DNA of 64,000 bases from JBMOGA01 sp049318625 (GCA_049318625.1 JBMOGA010000013.1:18959-82958); one strand, 5' to 3'; counted from the stretch's first letter, positions 1 to 10,548 are shown. The notes: generated by a model not told the origin, from the letters alone. Numbers and translations: made by a program.

Positions 1-101
1 AGGACGGCATGCGCGTCGATGTCGCCATCGTCGACACCGTGCCGCTCGGCGTCGACACCCCGGCCGATCTCGAACGCGCCCGCGTCCTTCTCAAAGCCTG
101 A
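1..101 (+). CDS. kdsB: 3-deoxy-manno-octulosonate cytidylyltransferase, C-terminal end (partial)
   Basis: Only the last 32 residues are in the window; the first complete codon is at base 3 and the stop is TGA at 99-101. The tail reads VDTVPLGVDTPADLERAR, which I recognise as the conserved end of KdsB. KdsB activates the sugar Kdo as CMP-Kdo in the cytoplasm for lipopolysaccharide core assembly. The following gene is pheA, 48 bp downstream; kdsB-pheA adjacency is common in Hyphomicrobiales. The identification rests on a short segment, but the motif is distinctive. Confidence 0.8.
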   Translation, partial: DGMRVDVAIVDTVPLGVDTPADLERARVLLKA

Positions 102-149
102 CATCGTCGGTCCATCCGGCGACAACTGCCGCCGACTCAGAGGTTCGAC

Positions 150-1094
150 ATGCCCAATCGTAGACCGAAGGCCGCGGCGCAACCGGTGCCGGGATACCCC
201 AACGAGCACCCGCCGGGGCCGTTCCGTGTCTCCTACCAGGGCGAGGCCGGCGCCAACTCCCACCTCGCCTGTCTCGAGGTCTATGCCGACTGCGAGCCGG
301 TGGCCTGCCCGACATTCGAGGATGCGCTAGCGGCGGTAAAATCCGGCGACGTGCGCTATGCCATGATCCCCATCGAGAACTCGGTGGCCGGGCGCGTGGC
401 CGACATTCATCATCTGCTGCCCAACGCCGGGCTCTACGTCATCGGCGAGCACTTCCTGCGCGTGCGCCATCAGCTGCTGGCGGTGAAGGGCGCGAGCCTC
501 ACGACCGTCAAGCGGGCGCTGTCGCACACGCAGGCCCTGGGCCAGTGCCGCCTGACGCTGCGCAAGCTCGGCATCAAGCCGGTTCCCGAGGCGGACACCG
601 CGGGTTCCGCCCGCATCGTCTCCGAGAGCGGCGATCCGACGATCGCGGCCATCGCGTCGAGTCTCGCCGCCAAGGTCTACGGCCTCGAGACACTGATGAG
701 CGATATCGAGGACGAGGCCCACAACACCACGCGGTTCGTCATCCTCGCCGCCGATCCGGACGACGCCGAGCCGGGCGACGGCCCTTGCGTCACCACGTTC
801 ATCTTCCGCGTCCGCAACGTGCCGGCCGCGCTCTACAAGGCGCTCGGCGGTTTCGCCACCAACGGCGTCAACATGACCAAGCTCGAATCCTACCAGCTCG
901 GCGGCGCGTTCACGGCCACCATGTTCCACGCCGACATCGAAGGGCACCCCGCCGACGAGCCGGTCAGGCTCGCGCTGGAGGAGTTGTCGTTCTTCTCGAG
1001 CGAGGTGAAACTTCTCGGCACCTATCCCGCGAGCCCGTACCGCCTCGAAGCGGCCCGGCGCGCCGCGGCCGGGCAACATAGAATTGGGAGGTAG
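150..1094 (+). CDS. pheA: Prephenate dehydratase
   Basis: This enzyme converts prephenate to phenylpyruvate, the committed step to phenylalanine, in the cytoplasm. The 314-residue protein has the bacterial monofunctional layout. A catalytic domain (about residues 25-205) carries an IENS segment near residue 76 and the signature NTTRF at 192-196. A C-terminal ACT domain (about 213-295) carries ESYQ at 246-249, the position of the phenylalanine-binding ESRP motif in relatives, so feedback inhibition is likely. No chorismate mutase domain is present. The next gene starts 3 bases after the stop and its ribosome site GGGAGG lies inside the pheA end, so the two are probably co-transcribed. Confidence 0.95.
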   Translation: MPNRRPKAAAQPVPGYPNEHPPGPFRVSYQGEAGANSHLACLEVYADCEPVACPTFEDALAAVKSGDVRYAMIPIENSVAGRVADIHHLLPNAGLYVIGEHFLRVRHQLLAVKGASLTTVKRALSHTQALGQCRLTLRKLGIKPVPEADTAGSARIVSESGDPTIAAIASSLAAKVYGLETLMSDIEDEAHNTTRFVILAADPDDAEPGDGPCVTTFIFRVRNVPAALYKALGGFATNGVNMTKLESYQLGGAFTATMFHADIEGHPADEPVRLALEELSFFSSEVKLLGTYPASPYRLEAARRAAAGQHRIGR

Positions 1095-1096
1095 CG

Positions 1097-1846
1097 ATGA
1101 AGCTCGAGAACAAGGTTGCGATCGTCACCGGGGGCGCCTCGGGTTTCGGCCGCGCCATCTGCGAGACCTATGTGCGCGAGGGCGCCAAGGTCATGGTCGC
1201 CGACATCAACGGCCAGGGCGCCCGCGAAGTAGCGCAGCAGCTCGGCGCCCAGGCCGCCCATATCGCCTGCGACGTCGCCAAGAAGGCCGACGTCAACGCC
1301 ATGGTCGCCGAGACCGTGAAGGCCTTCGGCGGCGTCGACATCCTGGTCAACAACGCCGGCTACACCCACAAGAACCAGCCGCTGCTGAACGTCACCGAGG
1401 AAGAGTTCGACCGCATCTACGACGTCAACGTGAAGGCCATCTATCTCGCCACGCTGGCGGTGGTACCCGAGCTCGAGCGGCGCGGCGGCGGCGTCATCAT
1501 CAACACGGCGTCGACGGCCGGTGTGCGCCCCCGCCCGGGCCTCACTTGGTACAACGGCTCGAAGGCGGCGGCGATCAACCTGTCGCGGTCGATGGCGGTC
1601 GAGCTTGCGCCGAAAAAGATCCGCGTCTGCGCGATCAATCCGGTGATCGGCGAGACCGGCATGCTCGAGCAGTTCATGGGCATGCCCGACACGCCCGAGA
1701 ACCGCGCCAAGTTCCTGGCGACCATCCCGCTCGGCCGCATGTCGAAACCTTCCGACATCGCCAACGTAGCTCTGTTCCTCGCCGACCCGGCGTCCGAGTT
1801 CCTGACCGGCATCGCCATCGAGGTGGATGGCGGACGCTGCGTCTGA
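1097..1846 (+). CDS. SDR family NAD(P)-dependent oxidoreductase
   Basis: A classical short-chain dehydrogenase/reductase of 249 residues. The Rossmann glycine motif TGGASGFG is at residues 11-18, NNAG at 85-88, the catalytic Ser at 139 and the Tyr-Lys pair in YNGSK at 152-156. An aspartate after the second beta strand (VADI, about 35) favours NAD over NADP, which is inference. The C-terminus ends in GIAIEVDGG, as in glucose dehydrogenase/FabG-like members. The substrate cannot be read from the sequence. It follows pheA with a 2-base gap and a strong GGGAGG ribosome site, so it is probably in the same transcript, although no role in phenylalanine synthesis is known for such a partner. Confidence 0.9.
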   Translation: MKLENKVAIVTGGASGFGRAICETYVREGAKVMVADINGQGAREVAQQLGAQAAHIACDVAKKADVNAMVAETVKAFGGVDILVNNAGYTHKNQPLLNVTEEEFDRIYDVNVKAIYLATLAVVPELERRGGGVIINTASTAGVRPRPGLTWYNGSKAAAINLSRSMAVELAPKKIRVCAINPVIGETGMLEQFMGMPDTPENRAKFLATIPLGRMSKPSDIANVALFLADPASEFLTGIAIEVDGGRCV

Positions 1847-1913
1847 TAACCTGGGGCTGCCGGTTCGATGGGCCCGACGAGGCCCGCAAATCGCGTACGG
1901 AGCGGCAGCAACC

Positions 1914-2432
1914 ATGTTCGAACGATACCTGACGGCCTCTTTGTTTCTCCTCCTTGCGGCGGTCTCGGCCTCGGCCGCTCCCGTTCGCGGCGAGGATCTG
2001 ACCACCTACCGCAACGCCCGCCACGGCTACATGATCAGCTACCCCACGGAGCTGTTCGAACTCGATCCCGCCAACGAGAGCGAGGACGGCCGCATGCTGG
2101 TGAGCCGCGACGGCCGCGCCCGCCTGCTGATGGGCGCCTTCGAGAACGACGAACGATTGTCGCTCGACGCCTACCGGGCCTTCCTGATCGAGCGCAACTA
2201 CGGCGGCGCCAAGATCGACTATGCCCCGGTCCGCCCGCGCTGGTTCGTCGTCTCCGGCGAACGCGACGGCACCGTGTTCTACGAGCGCGTGACGTTCACC
2301 TGTGGCGGCCGCCTCATCAACAGCTGGGCGCTGCTGTATCCGGCCGCCGAGAAGCGCCGCTTCGACCAACTCGTCGAACAGGTCGCGCGCTCCTACACGG
2401 CCGGCGCGGGCGCCAAGGGCACCTGCGACTGA
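1914..2432 (+). CDS. Small exported protein of unknown function
   Basis: The 172-residue product begins with a typical signal peptide (MFERY, a Leu/Ala-rich core, then SASA before APVRG), so export to the periplasm is likely. The mature part contains YRNARHGYMISYPTELF, a pattern seen in small proteins that carry a PsbP- or DUF1795-like fold; that match is only suggestive. One cysteine lies near residue 140 and another close to the C-terminus (GTCD), so a disulfide is possible. I chose ATG 1914 over an in-frame start at 1827 because the signal peptide begins here and the upstream option would overlap the SDR gene. Confidence 0.7.
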   Translation: MFERYLTASLFLLLAAVSASAAPVRGEDLTTYRNARHGYMISYPTELFELDPANESEDGRMLVSRDGRARLLMGAFENDERLSLDAYRAFLIERNYGGAKIDYAPVRPRWFVVSGERDGTVFYERVTFTCGGRLINSWALLYPAAEKRRFDQLVEQVARSYTAGAGAKGTCD

Positions 2433-2434
2433 GC

Positions 2435-2450
2435 GGCGCCGTCAGGCGCC
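2435..2450. terminator. Hairpin between convergent genes
   Basis: GGCGCC-GTCA-GGCGCC forms a perfect 6-bp stem with a 4-base loop in the 19 bases between the plus-strand exported protein gene and the minus-strand tadC. No T-run follows on either strand, so termination is plausible from position only. Confidence 0.35.
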
Positions 2451-2451
2451 G

Positions 2452-3429
2452 TCACTGCATCTTGAGAACCTTGATGGCCGCCGGGCCGAGGATGATCACG
2501 AACAGCACCGGCAGGAAGAACACGATCATCGGCACCGTGAGCTTGGGCGGCAGCGCGGCGGCTTTCTTCTCGGCCTCGTTCATCCGCATGTCGCGGTTTT
2601 CCTTGGCCATCGTGCGCAAGGCCTGACTGACCGGGGTTCCGTAGCGTTCCGCCTGCGCGAGCGCGACCGCGACGGCCTTGATGCCGGGCAGGCCGGTGCG
2701 CTTGCCGAGGTTCTCGAACGCCTGACGGCGCTCGGTCAGATAGGACAGCTCCGCCGTGGTCAGGCTGAATTCCTCGGCGAGTTCGAGCGACTGCGTGCTG
2801 ATCTCGCGGGCGACCTTGCCGAACGCCGCCTCGACCGACATGCCGGACTGCACGCAGATCAGCAGCATGTCGAGCGAGTCGGGGAATACCGACTTGATGC
2901 TCTGCTGGCGCTTCTGCACCACGTTCTGGACGAACACGATCGGCAGGTAATAGCCGACGAATGCGGCGCCGACGACAATCATCACTCTGAGGCCGGTCGA
3001 AGGCACCAGGTTCGGTGTGACGACGAACAGGTAGAACAGCGCGCCGATCGCCGAAAGCGGCGGCATGGCCGCGCGGAAGAACATGAACGCGACCAGCGGG
3101 CGCTCGCCGCGCATGCCGGCCATTTTGAGCTTGTTGCGCAATTCCTCGTTGTCGAACCGCTTGCGCAGGTCGAGCAGTTCGACGATCTGCTGCATGTAGC
3201 CGCGAGGCGTCTGGCGCAACCGCCCGAGGCCATCGCGCGGCCCCGTCTCGATCAGCCGTGCCGCCCGCATCTTGTCGCGTTCGGTCGCCATCACCCGCAT
3301 GCGCTCGGCCGTGCGGTCGCGATCGAGCATCGGCAGCGCTAGGCTCAGGACGGTCGCGAACGCCGCGAAGGCTGCGAGAATGGTGACCAGCGTCTGCGGC
3401 CGGGTGAGTGTCTCGATCAGGTCGATCAT
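2452..3429 (-). CDS. tadC: Tad pilus inner-membrane platform protein TadC
   Basis: A T2SS-F domain protein of 325 residues, one of the two membrane platform proteins of the Flp/Tad pilus. One transmembrane helix lies near the N-terminus (residues 14-34), two in the middle (about 120-165) and one at the C-terminus (about 300-320). The F domain contains DSLDMLLICVQSGMS and GTPVSQALRTMA, typical of this family. It lies 28 bases downstream of tadB and is the last gene of the minus-strand pilus operon. In the machine it pairs with TadB to transmit ATPase motion to pilin subunits. Confidence 0.93.
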   Translation of the reverse strand: MIDLIETLTRPQTLVTILAAFAAFATVLSLALPMLDRDRTAERMRVMATERDKMRAARLIETGPRDGLGRLRQTPRGYMQQIVELLDLRKRFDNEELRNKLKMAGMRGERPLVAFMFFRAAMPPLSAIGALFYLFVVTPNLVPSTGLRVMIVVGAAFVGYYLPIVFVQNVVQKRQQSIKSVFPDSLDMLLICVQSGMSVEAAFGKVAREISTQSLELAEEFSLTTAELSYLTERRQAFENLGKRTGLPGIKAVAVALAQAERYGTPVSQALRTMAKENRDMRMNEAEKKAAALPPKLTVPMIVFFLPVLFVIILGPAAIKVLKMQ

Positions 3430-3457
3430 GGCGTTGGCCCGTCCGATCTCTCAGCCG

Positions 3458-4457
3458 TCAGAACTTGAAATTGATCATCTTGCGCATCATCAAGATGCCG
3501 AGCGTCATCCAAACCGCGCTGCACAGCAGCATGAACTGACCGGTCTTGGTCTCGAACAGCACCATGATGTAGTCGCGCGACGACAAATAGAGCATCGTGC
3601 CGACCGCGAACGGCATCGAGCCGAGAACGTACGCCGAGGCCTTCGCCTCCGCAGAAAGCGCCTGCACCTTGGCCTGCATCTGCTTGCGGGCGCGGATCAC
3701 CGTCGAGAGGTTGCCGAGCGCCTCCGAGAGGTTGCCGCCGGCCTGCTGCTGGATGTTGACCACGATGGTGAAGAACTTGAGCTCGGGCACCGGCATGCGC
3801 TCGACCGCGCGATCCATGCAGTCACTGAGCGTCACGCCGACGCGCTGCTGCTCGATGACTTCCCGGAACAAGCCGCGGACCGGCTCGGGCGTCTCGCGCG
3901 CGATCACGCCGAGGCACTCGTTGAACGGCAAACCCGACTTCACGCCGCGCACGATCACGTCGAGGGCATCGGCGAACTCGTCGACGAAGCGCTTCTGGCG
4001 CTTCTTGGTGGCGCTCGCGAGATAGAGCCTGGGCAACCCGAACATCGCCGCGAACAGAACCACGCCATAAAGCGGCAGCGGCGCTGAGGGCAGCGCGGCG
4101 TAGGCGGCCACGGTCACGAGCATGCCGACAGCGAAGCTGACGATCCAGAACGTCCGCGGCGTCGCGGAAATGCCGGCCCGCTCCAGGCGGACCCGGAGCG
4201 ACTGCTTGGCGCTGGCCTTCTGCTTGCTCTCGAGGTCCTTGAGCGTCTCGGTCACGGCGCGCTTGCGGGTCGCGAGCTGGTCCGCCTGCGTCCGCCGCGG
4301 CCCCGTCGAGCTACGGGACTCGACGGCGGACTGGATGCGCGACTTCACCTGCTTCTCGCCGGAGAGGTAGGGTGTCACCAGCATATAGACGACGATCGCG
4401 AAGCTCGCACCACCGAGCAGGGCGGCGACAATCATCATGCCGCTCGGTTGGATGATA

Positions 4458-4465
<8 letters not shown>
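3458..4465 (-). CDS. tadB: Tad pilus inner-membrane platform protein TadB
   Basis: A 335-residue T2SS-F protein, paralogous to TadC. Hydrophobic helices lie at about residues 8-30, 108-145, 270-295 and 300-325. The F domain shows FADALDVIVRGVKSGLP followed by a second half around LSEALGNLSTVIRAR. Its ATG overlaps the end of cpaF by 8 bases (the ribosome site GGAGAG is inside cpaF), which implies translational coupling. It acts with TadC as the inner-membrane platform for pilus assembly. Confidence 0.93.
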
Positions 4466-5927
<1,462 letters not shown>

Positions 5928-5937
5928 GCTCGTGCTC

Positions 5938-7218
5938 CTAGAAATTCAGCTTCAGCTTCTCGAGCAGGGAAGCCACCGGCGAGGACTTCGGCGGCGGCGC
6001 CTTGACCTCTTTCCGGTGCGAGATGAGGTGGGCGATCTCCCGGAACTGGGCGACCGATTTCGATTTCTGCGAGACCTCTTCGATCATCTGACCGTTGTTC
6101 GCCGCCTGACCGAAGCCCTCGGCGTCGAACTCGATCACCGAGGTGGCCTTGATGCCGATGTTCGCGCAGAAATCCTTGATCGGCAGCTCAGGCCGCTTCG
6201 GCATCCCGGCCTTGTTGAAAACGACGTGGGGGAGGGCGTCGTTCGGCCGCGACTGCTTCAACAGGTCGAACAGGTTCTTCACGTTGCGCAGGTTGGCGAG
6301 ATCCGGCTCCGCCGTGATGACGATCTCATCGGCCTGCTGCAGGATGCGCTTGCTCCAAGCGGTCCACAGATGCGGCAAGTCGACCAGCACGAACGGTACG
6401 CTGCGGCGCACCACGTCCAGCACCGTCTGGCAGGCGTCGGCATCGAGATCCCACTCGCGGTCGAGCATGACCGGCGCGGCGAAGATCGACAGATTGGGCG
6501 TGCACTTGGTCAGTAGCCGGTCGAGCAGCTGCTGGTCGAAGCGATCCGGGGCGGACAGCGCATCGGCGATGCCCTGGACCGGATCCTGATTGAAGTCGAG
6601 CCCGGTCGTGCCGAATGCGAGATCGAGATCGGCGATCACGACATTGGTGCGCATCACCTCGGCGAGGCACCAAGCCGTATTGTGGCAGATCGTCGACGAG
6701 CCGACCCCGCCCTTGGCGCCGACGAACGCCACGACGTTGCCGATCGGCGCGGCGCTGGGATCGTTGTAGAGATTTGAGACGCTCTCCAGGATCTGATGCG
6801 GCGTCACCGGCGTGACCAGGTACTCGCTGACCCCGCGCTTCAGCAGCTCACGGTACAGCAGCACGTCGTTGTAGCGCCCGCAGACGACGACCTTGGTGCC
6901 GGCGTCGCAATGCTCCGCCAGCGCATCGAGCGACGCCAGCAGCTGCTCGCGGGGCAGCGCGCTGTCCAGCACGATGAGATCGGGGGTCGGGTGCTGCACG
7001 TAGTGGCGCAACGCGGCGGCAATGCCGCCGGTTGCCGTCGACGTGGTGGCCTTGGAGAGCCGTCTGTCGGCGCTCGCGGCCGTGAAGGCGCTCAGGAAAT
7101 CTTCGTCGTCGCAGAACGCTTCGATGGTGACGCGCGGGATCGGCCGGGCGTTGGCCGGCGCGATCCTGGGATCTTCGCTCGAGCCTTGTGCATCGGGGGC
7201 GGGCAATGTTTGGGTCAT
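5938..7218 (-). CDS. cpaE: Tad pilus localisation protein CpaE/TadZ, ParA-like
   Basis: A 426-residue protein with two parts. Residues about 30-135 form a receiver-like domain with no clear phosphoacceptor context. Residues about 160-400 form a MinD/ParA-type ATPase domain with a deviant Walker A, KGGVGSST, followed by VVIADLDLAFGTTGLDF. This is the layout of CpaE/TadZ, which places the pilus machine at the cell pole. Its ATG lies just after the AAGGAG ribosome site that sits in the tail of cpaD. A cpaD reading frame stays open across the first 371 bases of this gene. Confidence 0.92.
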   Translation of the reverse strand: MTQTLPAPDAQGSSEDPRIAPANARPIPRVTIEAFCDDEDFLSAFTAASADRRLSKATTSTATGGIAAALRHYVQHPTPDLIVLDSALPREQLLASLDALAEHCDAGTKVVVCGRYNDVLLYRELLKRGVSEYLVTPVTPHQILESVSNLYNDPSAAPIGNVVAFVGAKGGVGSSTICHNTAWCLAEVMRTNVVIADLDLAFGTTGLDFNQDPVQGIADALSAPDRFDQQLLDRLLTKCTPNLSIFAAPVMLDREWDLDADACQTVLDVVRRSVPFVLVDLPHLWTAWSKRILQQADEIVITAEPDLANLRNVKNLFDLLKQSRPNDALPHVVFNKAGMPKRPELPIKDFCANIGIKATSVIEFDAEGFGQAANNGQMIEEVSQKSKSVAQFREIAHLISHRKEVKAPPPKSSPVASLLEKLKLNF

Positions 7219-7951
7219 AGGGGCCTAACTCCTTCAACTTCTCGTCGCCCTGCTTCTGCGACACGGTCGACTCACCCTTCACGTACTTGCCCCAGCTCGT
7301 GTGGCGCCGCTCGGCCGAGGCCGGGGTCATGGTCCGGGGTCCGATCAGGTCGGCGGGATTGGCGATCTGAGCGGCCAGATTGCGCTGGCTGGCGCAGCCG
7401 AAGTTCTCCAACGGCACGTTGCTGAAGTTGCGCGCCGTGTTGCTCGGCCAGTTGCCGCAGTCGGGCGCCTCGGCGACGTAGCGCAGGTAGGACACCCGGA
7501 TTGGCGGCTGGGCACCGGCACGGTCGGAGTAGGGCTCGATCGCGACCGAACTGTCGGAGAAGCCCGACTGGCGGACCAGATGGCGCAGCTCCGCCGCGGC
7601 CTGGATGGCCGACACCTCGTTGGCCGTGCCGCTCGGCACCGAGATGACCAGCTTACTGTTGCCGGCGTCGACGGCGCGGTAGCGGGCCAGGAACTCCATG
7701 GTCTGCATCTGCTGCTGGCCCGTCAGCCCCGAACTGCCGCGCGGCACCTTGAGCGTCAGCCGCGAGGGCTGCTGTGTCACGATGATGGGATGGCGCTCGG
7801 CGGCGTCGACCATGCTCCAGCCGGCCACCTCGCCCGTGCTCTCGGGTCGGCAGGCGGCCAGCAGCAGGGCCGGCACGGCGGCGAGCGCCGCGATCCGCAG
7901 CGCTGCGGACTTCCGGCTCGGCAGTGCGCCGTTGGCTGACGTGGCGTTCAT
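6848..7951 (-). CDS. cpaD: Tad pilus lipoprotein CpaD, reading frame lacking its expected stop
   Basis: The first about 245 residues are a CpaD-type pilus biogenesis lipoprotein. They show a signal peptide ending in the lipobox LLAAC (Cys about residue 34), the Lys/Gln-rich centre TLKVPRGSSGLTG, the FGCASQRNLAAQIANP motif and the tail YVKGESTVSQKQGDEKLKEL. CpaD proteins normally end about there. Here the frame continues for a further 120 residues, overlapping cpaE out of frame to base 6848, and that part is Arg-rich shadow sequence. A TAG lies in the neighbouring frame next to the cpaE ribosome site, so a one-base indel near 7225-7235 would restore a normal end. The coordinates given are the open frame; only about 7219-7951 is recognisable as CpaD. 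Confidence 0.8.
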   Translation of the reverse strand: MNATSANGALPSRKSAALRIAALAAVPALLLAACRPESTGEVAGWSMVDAAERHPIIVTQQPSRLTLKVPRGSSGLTGQQQMQTMEFLARYRAVDAGNSKLVISVPSGTANEVSAIQAAAELRHLVRQSGFSDSSVAIEPYSDRAGAQPPIRVSYLRYVAEAPDCGNWPSNTARNFSNVPLENFGCASQRNLAAQIANPADLIGPRTMTPASAERRHTSWGKYVKGESTVSQKQGDEKLKELGPYDPNIARPRCTRLERRSQDRAGQRPADPARHHRSVLRRRRFPERLHGRERRQTALQGHHVDGNRRHCRRVAPLRAAPDPRSHRAGQRAAPRAAAGVARCAGGALRRRHQGRRLRALQRRAAVP

Positions 7952-7969
7952 GGAAACTGTCTCCGACGA

Positions 7970-9556
7970 CTATTCGACGATGAAACCGACGTCCTTCAGG
8001 CTGCCGGCCGGAAGCACGATCTCCCGGCGGTAGATCCGATTGAGATGACCGAGGAAGTTGGCACGCAGATCGGACGCCGGCGCGAGGCCGTCGCCGGGCG
8101 TGGCCAGCTCCTTGCGGGAGGTCGGGCGCACCGTATACGGCGTGACGATCACGACGAGCTCGGTCTCGCGCTTGATGAAGTCGCGGCTGCGGAACAGCGT
8201 GCCGAGGACCGGCACGTCCTTGAGCCCCGGAAAACCGTCGATGTTCTGGCGCACGTCGTCGGACAACAGGCCCGCCATCGCCAGCGACCCGCCGGAGGGC
8301 AGCTCCACCGTAGACTTGGCCGTGCGCTTTTTGAGTGCGGGGATGGTAATGCCCGACAGCGTCACCGCGCCGGCGTTGGTCAGCTCGCTGACCTCGGTCT
8401 CGATCTTGAGACTGATGCGCGATTCCGACAGCACCACCGGCGTGAAGGCGACGCTGATGCCGAACTCCTTGAACGTGACCGACAGCCCCTTTTCGGTGAC
8501 CACCGGGGTCGGATACTCGCCGCCGGCCAGGAACTTCGCCGCCTCGCCGGACACGGCCGTCAGGTTCGGTTCCGCCAGCGTGCGCAGCAGGCCGACCCGT
8601 TCCAGCGCCCGCAGGGCATGATTGATCTGGCCGTTGCGGAAGCTCATGCCGCCGTCGACACCCGAGTTGCCGAACGACTTGGGAGCAGGACCCTGGTTGA
8701 AGTTGCAGACGGATCCCACGGCGCAGCCGCCGGCGTCCGGATCGAGATTGATGCCCGGGATCGGCAGCGTGCCGAGGCCGGCGGCGGCGGTCAGCGGCAG
8801 GGCGTTCTGGCTGAGCACGGCCGTCGTGAAGGCCCCCGAATTGATGACCGCGCCGAGATTGACGCCGAACTGCTTCAGCGCTTCGCGCTGCACTTCGGCG
8901 ACGACCACCTTGAGCATCACCTGCTCTTCGCCCTCGACCACCAGCATGTTGATGACCTTCGCGGTCGCGCGCTGGGTCGATTCCGTCGGCGCAACGAACC
9001 GCGAGGCGAGATCGTTGGCGCGGTTCGAGTCGACGGCGGAACGCACCGTTCCGGTCAGCACCACGGTGTCGTTGAGGATTTCGCTCTTGATGTCGGAGCC
9101 GGGGATCAGCCGTCGCAGCAGCACGTCGAGCGGGCCGGTGTCGTTCTCGACGGTGATCTCGACGGTCAGCACCTGGGCGCCCGTCGAATCGAAGAAGAAG
9201 GCGTTGGACTGTCCGTGTTTCTTGCCGATCAGGTAGACGCGATCGGAGCTCTGCACCATCGCATCGACGATTTCGGGGTTCGACACGACGACGTCACGCA
9301 GCTCAGTCGGCAACTCGACCAGCATCGACTTGTTGCGGCCGAGCGTGATCACGCGGACTTGCGGCAGCCGGTCGCGCGCCGAGATTCTCAGGACCGACTG
9401 ATGGCTTCCGCTTTGATCCAGCACGGGGCTGTTGCCGGCGCCCGCGCGGCGTTGGCCGCCGTTGGCGTGGCCATCGGCGGTCGCGAAACCGAGCGTCAGA
9501 AGCGCCACGAAGCCGGAAACCGCGAGGCTTCGAGCTTCGGATATGAGACTAGCCAT
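7970..9556 (-). CDS. cpaC: Tad pilus outer-membrane secretin CpaC/RcpA
   Basis: The outer-membrane channel of the Flp pilus, 528 residues from the ATG chosen here. Order: signal peptide (about 1-28); pilus N-domain with RDRLPQVRVITLGRNKS and VVSNPEIVDAMV; a BON-like segment; then the secretin domain with FLAGGEYPTPV and the C-terminal SGGSLAMAGLLSDD and PVLGTLFRS motifs. ATG 9556 is preceded by GGAGGA at suitable spacing and puts the signal peptide at the N-terminus; an alternative TTG at 9613 would add 19 unlikely residues. cpaB lies 94 bases upstream and cpaD 18 bases downstream. Confidence 0.94.
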   Translation of the reverse strand: MASLISEARSLAVSGFVALLTLGFATADGHANGGQRRAGAGNSPVLDQSGSHQSVLRISARDRLPQVRVITLGRNKSMLVELPTELRDVVVSNPEIVDAMVQSSDRVYLIGKKHGQSNAFFFDSTGAQVLTVEITVENDTGPLDVLLRRLIPGSDIKSEILNDTVVLTGTVRSAVDSNRANDLASRFVAPTESTQRATAKVINMLVVEGEEQVMLKVVVAEVQREALKQFGVNLGAVINSGAFTTAVLSQNALPLTAAAGLGTLPIPGINLDPDAGGCAVGSVCNFNQGPAPKSFGNSGVDGGMSFRNGQINHALRALERVGLLRTLAEPNLTAVSGEAAKFLAGGEYPTPVVTEKGLSVTFKEFGISVAFTPVVLSESRISLKIETEVSELTNAGAVTLSGITIPALKKRTAKSTVELPSGGSLAMAGLLSDDVRQNIDGFPGLKDVPVLGTLFRSRDFIKRETELVVIVTPYTVRPTSRKELATPGDGLAPASDLRANFLGHLNRIYRREIVLPAGSLKDVGFIVE

Positions 9557-9650
9557 AGGGCCGATCGTCCTCCACGAGGTACCAGACGCAGGGGCACTCG
9601 GAGACTCAACCAACGAACAAGGGCCGACGAAACGCGGCCGACCTTACGCA

Positions 9651-10439
9651 CTAATGAACAGGCTTTGCCGTCACCACGCCGTACCGGATGATCGTCGTAT
9701 TATCGGCCGACTTGGTCTTCCGCTTGACCTCTTCGGCGACGTCCTGCGCCGTGTCGGCAATACTGCGCAGCGCCAGCGTGATCTCGCCGGCCGAACTGGC
9801 CTTGGCGAGGCCCTCGGCATCGCTGGGCGACAGCTCGAGCGTCACCGTGGCGCCCTCGAGCGTACGCTTGCCGTCCTTGGAATCGATGTTCTGGCCAATG
9901 GCCAGCACACGGATGTTCCGGAGCAGCGTCTCGCTGACCGTGCCCTCTCCCCCCTTCTTGTCGCGCACGCGGCTGACTTTCAGCACGTCGACGTGGTCAT
10001 TGGGCAGGATCAGCCGGCCGGCCACCGTCTCTTCCTTGATCCGGATGGAGAGCGCCCGCATGCCCTTCTTGAGGATGGCGGCCAGCACGCCGCCGGATTC
10101 CGCGCGGACGAGTTTCGCCTCGTTGATCGGCTCGCCGGCCAGAATGGGCATGCGCGCGATGGTGCCGGAGAGGTCGACGATGGCCTGCGGCTTGGACTGG
10201 CGCGTGATGAAGCCGCGCACCGTCGCCTCCTTCGGCCACTCCTGCCAGCGGAAGCTCGACTCGTTCGCCACCTGGCCGAGCCCGATGTCCGAACGCGCGA
10301 CCAGCACCTGGGTTGCGACCGGCTTCTCCACCACGACGGGTTTGGGGGGCGGGCGCTTCATCATCGAGTTCACGAGCAGGATCGCGCCGAGGCCGCTGAT
10401 CGCAGCCAGCGCCAATGCTATGAGTTGTCCTCGCTTCAT
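9651..10439 (-). CDS. cpaB: Tad pilus assembly protein CpaB/RcpC
   Basis: A 262-residue periplasmic protein anchored by one N-terminal helix (residues 5-27). It contains a SAF-type domain (about 42-110; VLVARSDIGLGQ and LAGEPINEAKLV) followed by an RcpC-like beta domain (about 115-225; NDHVDVLKVSR, TVTLELSPSDAE). CpaB supports the secretin in Flp pilus assembly. The ribosome site is GATCTGGGG just upstream. A perfect inverted repeat lies in the gap between it and cpaA. Confidence 0.92.
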   Translation of the reverse strand: MKRGQLIALALAAISGLGAILLVNSMMKRPPPKPVVVEKPVATQVLVARSDIGLGQVANESSFRWQEWPKEATVRGFITRQSKPQAIVDLSGTIARMPILAGEPINEAKLVRAESGGVLAAILKKGMRALSIRIKEETVAGRLILPNDHVDVLKVSRVRDKKGGEGTVSETLLRNIRVLAIGQNIDSKDGKRTLEGATVTLELSPSDAEGLAKASSAGEITLALRSIADTAQDVAEEVKRKTKSADNTTIIRYGVVTAKPVH

Positions 10440-10480
10440 GACCCCAGATCCCCTGTGCCGAACTCCGGCAGGCTCGGAGG

Positions 10481-10504
10481 TTGACGATGCGCAGCAATCG
10501 TCAA
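10481..10504. promoter_or_regulatory. Perfect inverted repeat upstream of cpaB
   Basis: TTGACGAT-N8-ATCGTCAA: 8-bp perfect arms with an 8-base spacer in the 109-base gap between cpaA and cpaB. No T-run follows, and the arms are not G+C-dominated, so an operator for a dimeric regulator is more likely than a terminator. On the minus strand TTGAC could also serve as part of an internal promoter for cpaB onwards. The regulator is unknown. Confidence 0.45.
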
Positions 10505-10548
10505 TACGCCGTTAATTTCTGGGTGCTCGGGGGAGCTGGAGGCCCGAC

